From Dehalococcoidia bacterium (lineage in GTDB: Bacteria > Chloroflexota > Dehalococcoidia > GIF9 > UBA5629), in the NCBI GenBank assembly GCA_016927965.1, contig JAFGLP010000185.1:1-15116 (forward strand): 15,116 nt of DNA, in the 5' to 3' direction. Below, piece by piece: positions 7,193 to 13,410 of this stretch. The notes beneath the pieces are model-generated. The model did not search any database. It was not told the origin of the DNA and saw nothing but the letters and a program-made list of their open reading frames with translations. The position numbers were made by a program, and so were the translations under genes. How positions within the stretch are numbered: the first letter of the stretch is position 1; each line of letters begins with the position of its first letter.

Positions 7193-7789
7193 TTATTTTT
7201 TTGATTGCTGCCAAACAAATACAAAACGCTGAGCAACTGTCACAAAAGAAAGGACTACCACTATGGCCAAGGCGATAAAAACCTGGCTCAAGAGCAGTCC
7301 GAGCGCTATTATTATAACCCTCTCAGGACGTGTAAACAAGCCTACCGTACAATCGATGCCTAAGGCCTCGGCCCTGGCCCGTATGTAGCTGGTTAAAAAA
7401 GACCCTATCATGGCCAGGAAAATGAGCACCAGTTCCCAGATAATGCTGAACGGCCAGACTGCCACGCTGGTAATGAAAATAAAGCTGAAGAAGAGTGCCC
7501 CCTCGGTTATCCTGTCGGATACCGAGTCGAGGGCTGCCCCGAATTTGGAGGTTTTTTGCATATAACGCGCCAGGGCGCCATCCAGCATATCAAAAAGGCC
7601 GGCCACCAGGAATACGATGCCTCCTATCAGCAGATGCCCGAAGCCAATGATTACGGCCGCAGCCAAGTTTAATGCCACCCCGCTCAGGGTCATAATATCG
7701 GGGGTCAGCCTGAGCCTGCTTATCAGGGGAACAAGAGGCTCCGTGATAACGTACTGCGCCTTCTTACGCAAATCCTGGAATTTCGACAC
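7193..7789 (-). CDS. CDP-alcohol phosphatidyltransferase, PI-phosphate synthase-like
   Basis: An integral membrane enzyme predicted to transfer a phosphatidyl group from CDP-diacylglycerol to an alcohol, here most likely inositol-1-phosphate. The full family motif D-x2-DG-x2-AR-x8-G-x3-D-x3-D is present at D67, D70-G71, A74-R75, G84, D88 and D92. Segments such as LTPD at 28-31, FDMLDGA, SYIRARAEA and RPER resemble mycobacterial phosphatidylinositol-phosphate synthase (PgsA1), from my memory of that family. The 198 residues and several hydrophobic helices fit the family. The GTG start overlaps the TAG stop of the glycosyltransferase by one base (TAGTG), with AAAGGA 7 bases upstream, indicating coupling. 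Adjacent ino1 supports inositol-phosphate over glycerol-phosphate as acceptor. Phosphatidylglycerophosphate synthase is the main alternative. Confidence 0.85.
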   Translation of the reverse strand: MSKFQDLRKKAQYVITEPLVPLISRLRLTPDIMTLSGVALNLAAAVIIGFGHLLIGGIVFLVAGLFDMLDGALARYMQKTSKFGAALDSVSDRITEGALFFSFIFITSVAVWPFSIIWELVLIFLAMIGSFLTSYIRARAEALGIDCTVGLFTRPERVIIIALGLLLSQVFIALAIVVVLSFVTVAQRFVFVWQQSKK

Positions 7790-8919
7790 TATGTTTTCCT
7801 TTCAGCCTTGCCGCCCAGGGTCACATAATAGTCCATCACCTGGCGGCTGACGTTTTCCCAACTGTATTTTTCAGCAGTTACCAGCCCCCGCTTTGCCATA
7901 TCCGCTCGCATTTGACCGTCTTCCAGCATGGTCAATAACGCTTTAGCCAGAGATCGGTGGTTGCTGGGTTCTGCCAGCAGCCCTTCCTGCCCATGGGTCA
8001 GGACACTGGCATAGCCGGGTATATTGGTTGCTACCACAGGCGTACCGCTGGCCATGGCCTCCAGCAGGACGATGCCGAAGCTCTCTCCGCTGTTCGCCGG
8101 GGCACAGAAAATATCTGCCGTCCGGTAGTATTGAGGCAGCTCATCATATGGTACGAACCTGGTGAATACTGCCAGGTCGTTTAAAAGGCTGCGGGCCAGC
8201 ATTTCATAATAATAGCGGAGCCTGATGCCCGGCCCGGCGATGATAAGGCGGAAATTAGGGAAACTCTTTTTTACGAGTCCGCATGCACGGATAAGGTCTC
8301 CGACCCCCTTGCGCTCTTCCAGTCTTCCAACAAACAGGATGTTCAGCTTGCCGTCTCTATATTCATCACGCAGGGGACCGTCGACATGGTAATGATGGAT
8401 ATCGACACCGTTGGGTATGATCCGGTAATCGTCCGGGAGGTATTTGGATATGTAGTTCATGGCAGGCTTCGATACGGCGATTTTGCCGTGCAGCTTTTTC
8501 CCCAGGTTCCGCATAATGGGCTGTCCCATCCAGTAGATCATTGACTGTTCATGGCAGGCATGAAAAGTACCCACATTAATGGACTGCGATTCCGTGAGCG
8601 TACTGATGCACAGCATGGGAATGAAAGGTTCATGCATATGGATAATATCGAATTTTTCATCATCCAAGATGCCTCTGACCTGGTAGGGGAGCCAAGGGGA
8701 GATCGCTATGCGTGCTGTTGTGCCCCCATAGGGAATGGGGACAGGACGTCCGACAGCGGTGATCTCCTCGCTAAAATACCTGGGGCTCTTTCTGTTCACG
8801 GGGGCGATGATCTTTACTTCATTCCCCAGGGAGTGCAGATAATGAGCAAGATATGAAACGTGGTTGTTCACGCCTCCTGGATGGGAATAATCATACGGCG
8901 AAACGAGCCCAATTTTCAT
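7789..8919 (-). CDS. GT4 glycosyltransferase, PimA-like
   Basis: A 376-residue retaining glycosyltransferase of the GT-B fold, family 4. The N-terminal domain opens with a glycine loop, PGGVNNH (14-20), and carries HMHEPFIP (94-101) and TFH (118-120). The C-terminal nucleotide-sugar domain has GRLEERKG with R199 and K204, and the E-x7-E motif E279 to E287 in GESFGIVLLEAMASGTPVVA. The opening residues, the RPVPIPYGG segment and the E-x7-E region resemble mycobacterial PimA, which mannosylates phosphatidylinositol. Its place between ino1 and a PI-phosphate-synthase-like gene supports a phosphoinositide acceptor. The donor (GDP-mannose, UDP-sugar) cannot be read from sequence. The ribosome-binding site is poorly spaced for this ATG; a tiny upstream reading frame may mediate its translation. 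Confidence 0.88.
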   Translation of the reverse strand: MKIGLVSPYDYSHPGGVNNHVSYLAHYLHSLGNEVKIIAPVNRKSPRYFSEEITAVGRPVPIPYGGTTARIAISPWLPYQVRGILDDEKFDIIHMHEPFIPMLCISTLTESQSINVGTFHACHEQSMIYWMGQPIMRNLGKKLHGKIAVSKPAMNYISKYLPDDYRIIPNGVDIHHYHVDGPLRDEYRDGKLNILFVGRLEERKGVGDLIRACGLVKKSFPNFRLIIAGPGIRLRYYYEMLARSLLNDLAVFTRFVPYDELPQYYRTADIFCAPANSGESFGIVLLEAMASGTPVVATNIPGYASVLTHGQEGLLAEPSNHRSLAKALLTMLEDGQMRADMAKRGLVTAEKYSWENVSRQVMDYYVTLGGKAERKT

Positions 8920-8956
8920 AGGCCTGTCATAGTTCCTCTTATATCATTTATTCCGA

Positions 8957-10063
8957 TCAGGCCGTTTCAGGCAGGCTGATGGGGTGCTGCTGCTCCTGTC
9001 CGCTGATAAATTGTTCGACACGCCGGCGTGCTTCATCGTCCGAATATTGAATGGGCGGCGATTTCATAAAATATGAACTGGGCGCAACCACTGCGCCAGC
9101 CAACCCGCGGTCTTTGGCGATCTTGAAGCAGCGCACCGCGTCTATGACCACGCCGGCCGAGTTGGGGCTGTCCCACACTTCCAGCTTGCATTCAACATTA
9201 AGGGGAACATCGCCGAAAGTGCGTCCTTCCATCCTGATATGGCAGAACTTACGGTCAAGCAGCCAGGGTACATAATCACTCGGCCCGACATGTATATTAT
9301 CGGGGTTCATTTCATAGTCAAGCTGTGATGTAACCGCGTTAGTCTTGGAGATCTTTTTGGATTCAAGCCTTTCGCGCTCCAGCATGTTATAGAAATCGGT
9401 GTTACCACCGAAATTCAGCTGGTAAGTCCGCTCCAGCTTTACGCCGCGGTCACGGAACAAACGGGTGAGCACCCTGTGCACTATAGTGGCGCCGACCTGC
9501 GATTTGATATCATCGCCGATCACGGGCAACCCGGCTTCCTGGAAACGGTTGTGCCAGTAAGGTTCCCTGCCGATAAAGACGGGAATGCAGTTGACCAGCC
9601 CAACACCGGCATTGAGCAGCTGCTCTATGTACCACTTGGTTGCTTCTTCACTGCCGACGGGCAGGTAATTTATAGCAACGTCTGCCTTGACTTCTTTAAG
9701 GATATTCACGATATTGGCAGTGGGACCGGGTGCCTTGTCGATAATTTTGCCGAGGTATTTGCCTAGGCCGTCATGGGTCATGCCCCTGACAACTTTAACC
9801 CCCGTGGTGGGAACGTCGCAGAATTTATAAGTGTTGTTGGGCTTGGTGAAAATGGCTTCGGAGAGGTCCTTGCCTACCTTGTTCTTATCAATGTCGATGG
9901 CTGCAACAAAGTTGATATCACGTATATGATATCCGCCCAGGTTGACGTGCATCAAACCCGGCACGAACTCATCGTCCTTGGCTTTTTTATAGTACGTTAC
10001 TCCCTGCACGAAAGACGATGCACAATTGCCTACGCCTATGATTGCCACATTGATTTTACCCAT
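8957..10063 (-). CDS. ino1: Inositol-3-phosphate synthase (myo-inositol-1-phosphate synthase)
   Basis: Converts glucose-6-phosphate to myo-inositol-phosphate with an NAD cofactor that is oxidised and regenerated. The N-terminal nucleotide-binding loop GVGNCASS lies at 10-17. Further family blocks are [36 protein letters not shown] and [11 protein letters not shown]. The 368-residue length matches the shorter prokaryotic form (Mycobacterium/Archaeoglobus type) rather than the roughly 530-residue eukaryotic form. The frame extends to a TTG at 10072, but AAAGGAG would abut that codon. The ATG at 10063 sits 9 bases downstream of it and is used. It follows the stress-protein gene by 29 bases and precedes the glycosyltransferase by 37, so it should provide the inositol headgroup for the next two enzymes. 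Confidence 0.95.
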   Translation of the reverse strand: MGKINVAIIGVGNCASSFVQGVTYYKKAKDDEFVPGLMHVNLGGYHIRDINFVAAIDIDKNKVGKDLSEAIFTKPNNTYKFCDVPTTGVKVVRGMTHDGLGKYLGKIIDKAPGPTANIVNILKEVKADVAINYLPVGSEEATKWYIEQLLNAGVGLVNCIPVFIGREPYWHNRFQEAGLPVIGDDIKSQVGATIVHRVLTRLFRDRGVKLERTYQLNFGGNTDFYNMLERERLESKKISKTNAVTSQLDYEMNPDNIHVGPSDYVPWLLDRKFCHIRMEGRTFGDVPLNVECKLEVWDSPNSAGVVIDAVRCFKIAKDRGLAGAVVAPSSYFMKSPPIQYSDDEARRRVEQFISGQEQQHPISLPETA

Positions 10064-10092
10064 TTTGGTCAACTCCTTTTAGATATACAAAC

Positions 10093-11079
10093 CTAATTTA
10101 CTTTATGATTGCTGGTACCAGCCATTTCGTGGATTATTTTCCTTGGCCGGACCATCCACATTGGAATTTTAGATTCATGTAAGATTTTATCTGCTACACT
10201 GCCCAGTACCCAGCGGGCAATGCCGCTTCTTCCGTGAGTAGATATCGCTAACAGGTCGGCTTTTTCGTGCCTGGCCTGGTCGACAATGCGGGCGGCAGGG
10301 TCTCCGGACAGTATTTTAGCCGTAACATCTATGCCTTTTTCGTTCAGCCTTTTATTGACCTTGGCAAGGTATTTTTCGCCGGCATCGTGCATAGCCTTAA
10401 CGATGTCAGAGAACTCCGATCCCAGCATGCGCACCTCAATCATATGAGGCTCGGGTATAACATGCAAAAGGACCATAGAGGCCCCCGTTTTTAATGCAAT
10501 TGATTCGGCATCGTGCAGGGCCGCCTCCCCGGTATCTGAGCCGTCCAGAGGAACGAGAATGCGCTTAAAAGTAACTACGCTATCCTTATCGATCTCTTTG
10601 GCGTGTTTGCTGTGGATACCCAGCACCGGTACGGTTGACTGTGAGATTACTTTCTCAAAAACGCTGCCCAGCCACCAGCGCCTTAATCCGCTGAGGCCGT
10701 GCGTGGCCATGACGACCAGATTAATACGGTGTTTGCGTGTATATTCCAGTATTTTATCTGCAGGCCCGCCGTAAAGCAGATTTCCCTTAGCTTTGATCTG
10801 CTTCGTCCTGGCAGTGATTTCGGCATAGCCGGACTCGTTCTCTGCGGCGTCATTATAGAGGACAACCGCCCTGCAGATTATGCTATGCCCCTGCAGGTGC
10901 TCAACAGCATGTTGAATGTAATCATCCAGGAGCTGGTTGACGCGACGACGTCTGCTGCCCATCCCAACGCTCAAAATATTAACTTCCGAGCCGAAACGGG
11001 TGGCAATATCCCTTACATATGGCAGAACTGTTTCCGCTTCGACGGACCCGTCGAGCGGGACAAGTATTTTCTTAAACAT
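10093..11079 (-). CDS. Tandem universal stress protein (two Usp domains)
   Basis: A 328-residue cytoplasmic protein made of two UspA-like domains, about 1-155 and 171-313. Each starts with a KKILVPLDGS or KRILVPLDGS strand containing the nucleotide-contacting Asp (D10 and D179). Each ends with the ATP-binding pattern THG-x9-GS (G128/G138-S139 and G283/G293-S294), so both domains look competent to bind ATP. In each, the first Gly of the classical G-x2-G-x9-G pattern is replaced by a small residue (A or S). It is the first gene of the minus-strand run and has a promoter-like extended -10 just upstream. Its specific role is unknown; linkage to inositol-lipid genes hints at envelope stress but does not establish it. 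Confidence 0.93.
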   Translation of the reverse strand: MFKKILVPLDGSVEAETVLPYVRDIATRFGSEVNILSVGMGSRRRRVNQLLDDYIQHAVEHLQGHSIICRAVVLYNDAAENESGYAEITARTKQIKAKGNLLYGGPADKILEYTRKHRINLVVMATHGLSGLRRWWLGSVFEKVISQSTVPVLGIHSKHAKEIDKDSVVTFKRILVPLDGSDTGEAALHDAESIALKTGASMVLLHVIPEPHMIEVRMLGSEFSDIVKAMHDAGEKYLAKVNKRLNEKGIDVTAKILSGDPAARIVDQARHEKADLLAISTHGRSGIARWVLGSVADKILHESKIPMWMVRPRKIIHEMAGTSNHKVN

Positions 11080-11099
11080 GTCGACTGAAAATCCGCACT

Positions 11100-11108
11100 A
11101 TTATAACA
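11100..11108 (-). promoter_or_regulatory. Extended -10 promoter for the Usp-ino1 operon
   Basis: On the minus strand the sequence reads TGTTATAAT, a perfect TATAAT -10 hexamer (11105-11100) preceded by the TG of an extended -10 element. It predicts transcription from roughly position 11093 and a leader of about 14 bases before the ATG at 11079. No good -35 is visible at 17 bases; TTTACA occurs at a 20-base spacing. Extended -10 promoters often lack a -35, so the call is reasonable but untested. Confidence 0.6.
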
Positions 11109-11160
11109 GATAATGATAGTGTTCTTGTAAATCTTCGGTTTTTTATGCTAATTTTATTAC

Positions 11161-11826
11161 GTGATATATGATTTTCACTCGCATACGTTTCTTAGCGACG
11201 GAGAGCTATCCCCGCTTGAGCTGATCAGGCGTGCGGCGGTCAAGCAATACGCTGCCATAGGTGTCACGGATCATACCGGGCCGGGCTCTATGTCCAGGAT
11301 CATTAAAGAAGTGAGCGAAGATTGTGAACTGGCCAGGGCTAAGTGGGGAATCCAGGCCATACCAGGCGTCGAGCTGACTCACCTGCCTGCATCCTCTATC
11401 GATGATGTGGCATGCAAGGCCAAAGAGCTGGGCGCATGGCTGGTGGTCGTACATGGCGAATCCCCGGTGGAACCGGTTGAAGAAGGCACAAACCTGGCTG
11501 CGGTCAAATCCTGCCATGTTGATATCCTGGCGCACCCCGGGCACATGACAGTGGAAGTGGCTGAGATAGCGGCAAAAAACGGTGTCTTTATTGAGATTAC
11601 GACGAGAAGGGGGCACTGTATAACCAATGCTCATGTGGCCATGATGGCCACTGGAGCCGGGGCTTTAATGCTGCTTAATTCGGATACCCATGATGAGGAT
11701 GATCTCCTCAGCGACAGCGTAATTAATAAAGTCCTGCGACAGGCAGGAATAAATAGCCGCGAATTCAAACAGATACTGGAATCTAATCCCCTGAAATTGC
11801 TTCAGAAGATCGCTCGGCCTTCCTGA
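11161..11826 (+). CDS. PHP-domain metal-dependent phosphoesterase (histidinol-phosphatase-like)
   Basis: A 221-residue single-domain PHP protein, probably a phosphatase using two or three metal ions. Likely ligands are H6 and H8 (DFHSHT), D13, H38 (GVTDHT), E71, H98, H125 (LAHPGH), and D175 and H177 (NSDTH). It resembles the short proteins often labelled histidinol-phosphate phosphatase-like. No his genes are near, so the substrate is unknown; inositol-phosphate dephosphorylation is possible but purely contextual. The start is GTG at 11161, directly before the conserved DFHSHT motif, and no ribosome-binding site is visible. It is a lone plus-strand gene divergent from the Usp gene and convergent with DUF5679. 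Confidence 0.88.
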   Translation: MIYDFHSHTFLSDGELSPLELIRRAAVKQYAAIGVTDHTGPGSMSRIIKEVSEDCELARAKWGIQAIPGVELTHLPASSIDDVACKAKELGAWLVVVHGESPVEPVEEGTNLAAVKSCHVDILAHPGHMTVEVAEIAAKNGVFIEITTRRGHCITNAHVAMMATGAGALMLLNSDTHDEDDLLSDSVINKVLRQAGINSREFKQILESNPLKLLQKIARPS

Positions 11827-11856
11827 TTCTCAGCATAGAAGAGCTTTTTAGTTTTT
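11812..11856 (+). terminator. Weak terminator-like structure at the PHP gene end
   Basis: GCTC at 11812-11815 can pair with GAGC at 11841-11844, with a further TTCT/AGAA helix inside and an unpaired bulge. TTTTTAGTTTTT follows. The stem is imperfect and overlaps the last PHP codons, so only the T-rich tail argues for termination. Confidence 0.25.
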
Positions 11857-11991
11857 GCCGATCCTGTAGACCTTGGTCCCACATATCGGGCAAACCCCTT
11901 TTGTTGCGGGCCTTCCATTCTTCAAGGTTACTTTCACGGGGTTCTTGATTTCAATCTTCTTCCTGTCCTTGAAACAATAGGCTTGAGTCAT
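11848..11991 (-). CDS. DUF5679 small zinc-ribbon-like protein
   Basis: A 47-residue basic protein, MTQAYCFKDR at the start and CPICGTKVYRIGKN at the end, matching what I know as DUF5679. Members usually show two CxxC pairs of a zinc ribbon. Here the C-terminal pair C34-x2-C37 is intact, but the first knuckle reads C6-F-K-D9, with Asp where the second Cys is expected. The conserved centre VTLKNGRPATKG is retained. An upstream in-frame extension to 12048 exists, but a near-perfect AGGAGGT lies 6 bases before the ATG at 11991 and fixes the start. Its function is unknown; nucleic-acid or ribosome association is a guess from size and charge. It has its own strong promoter and converges on the PHP gene. 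Confidence 0.85.
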   Translation of the reverse strand: MTQAYCFKDRKKIEIKNPVKVTLKNGRPATKGVCPICGTKVYRIGKN

Positions 11992-12030
11992 AGAACACCT
12001 CCTGAACCTAATTGATAGCTCCTTAAGGCT

Positions 12031-12059
12031 AATATAGCTAATAGGCATAGGTATGTCAA
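12031..12059 (-). promoter_or_regulatory. Near-consensus sigma-70-type promoter for DUF5679
   Basis: On the minus strand a perfect -35 TTGACA (12059-12054) is separated by exactly 17 bases from TATATT (12036-12031), a five-of-six match to the -10 consensus. Transcription would start near 12024, giving a leader of about 33 bases with AGGAGGT at its end. This is the best promoter in the window and shows that the 47-residue gene can be expressed independently of truB. Confidence 0.8.
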
Positions 12060-12083
12060 GCTTTTTACAGGCAAATTTGCGAA

Positions 12084-12106
12084 AATCTCTGACGATTTTA
12101 GAGATT
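12084..12106 (-). terminator. Weak hairpin spanning the truB stop codon
   Basis: AATCTCT and AGAGATT form a 7-bp inverted repeat with a 9-base loop holding the truB TAA. On the minus strand only a few T residues follow. It is A/T-rich and weak, so it may partly terminate the infB-rbfA-truB transcript, or be incidental. Confidence 0.25.
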
Positions 12107-12991
12107 GAAGACTTTTGCGGGATGCCAGAGGCTGGTTTCGGGCATAAAAACCATCACTGCCAGGAATTTTCCGACCGGGTTGTAAACTCTAAGGGGAAGA
12201 TCGGTTAAGATTTCCTGAGTATCCAACGGGATGTCTTGTCCCCTGGATATTTCAAGAGCGGTTTCTTCAGCAACATACCGGCTTTGCCATTGCTGCAGAG
12301 GGAAATCCAGTGGGAAAAGCAGGCGGCCTAAACTGCCGTCTGCCAGCGCAGAGCGGATATCATCTATAGTTATCGAAGAGCGAACTTCAAAAGGGCCGTA
12401 AGCAGTCCTTACAAGGTCTTTTAAATAAGCTCCGCATCCCAGCAGCTCCCCCAGGTCGCTGGCAAGCGAACGTATATAGGTGCCCTTGGAGCAGAGTATT
12501 TTAATCTTCAGGTAAGGCCGTTCGAATTCAAGGATTTCAAGTCGCTCTATGGTGACCCTGCGCGGGCGATGTGATACCGGTATTGATTCACGTGCCAGGT
12601 CATAAGACCTCCGGCCATTTATTTTGACGGCGCTGTAAGCAGGCGGGACCTGGTCAATGCTGCCCAGGAAAGAGATCAGGGAGTTCTCCAGGATCTGGTA
12701 TGTCACATACCCCGTATCATTTTTCCCGGTTACTTTTCCCTCCCGGTCAAAGGTATCTGTCGTAGTGCCCAGCTCTATTTCTGCAACGTATTCCTTGCTG
12801 AAGTTGTGCAGGTACTCGGTAATCCTGGTTGCCTGACCGAGGCAGACCGGCAGTACACCCGAAGCGGCGGGGTCGAGCGTACCGGCATGGCCGACACGCT
12901 TTTCACCGGTAATACGGCGGACGGCGGCTACTACTTTGAAAGAAGTATACCCGGGGTGCTTATTTACGTTTAAGATTCCGTTTACGCCCAT
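12098..12991 (-). CDS. truB: tRNA pseudouridine-55 synthase TruB
   Basis: Isomerises uridine 55 of the T-loop in nearly all elongator tRNAs. The 297-residue protein opens with GILNVNKHPGYTSF and carries the family motif GHAGTLDPAASGVLP with catalytic D40. Next come KEYVAEIELGTTTDTFD, PPAYSAVKINGRRSYDLAR and the CSKGTYIRSLASDLG motif around 190. The last roughly 60 residues form the short C-terminal RNA-binding region. The ATG at 12991 lies inside the end of rbfA, a 32-base overlap in another frame, with AAGAG a few bases upstream. That implies strong translational coupling to rbfA. Confidence 0.96.
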   Translation of the reverse strand: MGVNGILNVNKHPGYTSFKVVAAVRRITGEKRVGHAGTLDPAASGVLPVCLGQATRITEYLHNFSKEYVAEIELGTTTDTFDREGKVTGKNDTGYVTYQILENSLISFLGSIDQVPPAYSAVKINGRRSYDLARESIPVSHRPRRVTIERLEILEFERPYLKIKILCSKGTYIRSLASDLGELLGCGAYLKDLVRTAYGPFEVRSSITIDDIRSALADGSLGRLLFPLDFPLQQWQSRYVAEETALEISRGQDIPLDTQEILTDLPLRVYNPVGKFLAVMVFMPETSLWHPAKVFNL

Positions 12992-13352
12992 GGGACTCTT
13001 CTGGGTTTTCCTTAGTTACCACCTTATCAATAAGATTAACAAGGTTGACCCCGCGCTCAATTGAGTCATCGAACTCGAAGCTTAGTTCGGGGGTTACCCT
13101 GATATTGAGACGGTGAGCGAGCTCACGCCTGAGAAACCCGGACGCAGAGGCAAAACCTTTCAGCATTTCTTCCCGGTCAGCATCATCACAAAGTGAGCTG
13201 ATGAGGACTTTGGCATTATGCAGGTCCTTGGAAATGGAGACCTCGGTAATGCTGATTAACCCGTTCAGGCGGGGATCGTTGATGTGTTTGCGTAAAAGAT
13301 CGCTGATTTCAATTTGAATAAGGTGATTAAGACGTTCTGTACGTCTGGTCAT
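12960..13352 (-). CDS. rbfA: 30S ribosome-binding factor A
   Basis: A small KH-fold factor that assists late maturation of the 30S subunit and 16S rRNA 5' processing. The 130-residue protein starts MTRRTERLN and shows family features: an early helix ending LLRKHINDPRL, the ISITEVSISKDLHNAKV strand region, and RVTPELSFEFDDSIERG. The C-terminus is lysine/arginine-rich (GRKRNLKRK) and its coding sequence overlaps truB. The reading frame reaches a TTG at 13364, but that codon is part of the ribosome-binding site. GGAG lies 6 bases before the ATG at 13352, which is therefore chosen. It sits in the conserved infB-rbfA-truB order. Confidence 0.94.
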   Translation of the reverse strand: MTRRTERLNHLIQIEISDLLRKHINDPRLNGLISITEVSISKDLHNAKVLISSLCDDADREEMLKGFASASGFLRRELAHRLNIRVTPELSFEFDDSIERGVNLVNLIDKVVTKENPEESHGRKRNLKRK

Positions 13353-13410
13353 GACTTTCTCCAAAGAAATATATTAGGATCGGGTGTGGACCGCAGAAGG
13401 CCGCCGGCTG

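Noticed and set aside
10064..10072. N-terminal extension of ino1 to a TTG codon
   Set aside because: The ribosome-binding site would touch the TTG; spacing is right only for the ATG at 10063.
11992..12048. 19-residue N-terminal extension of the DUF5679 protein
   Set aside because: It would be translated across the AGGAGGT site and overlap the promoter -10; the family starts at the inner methionine.
12071..12080. Palindrome GCAAATTTGC between truB and the DUF5679 promoter
   Set aside because: A 10-base palindrome is expected by chance in this much sequence, and no second copy or context supports a binding site.
13353..13410. GC-rich GCCGGCGGCC stretch between infB and rbfA as a possible hairpin
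   Set aside because: I could not form a convincing stem-loop with a T-run; the gap seems to hold only the rbfA ribosome-binding site.
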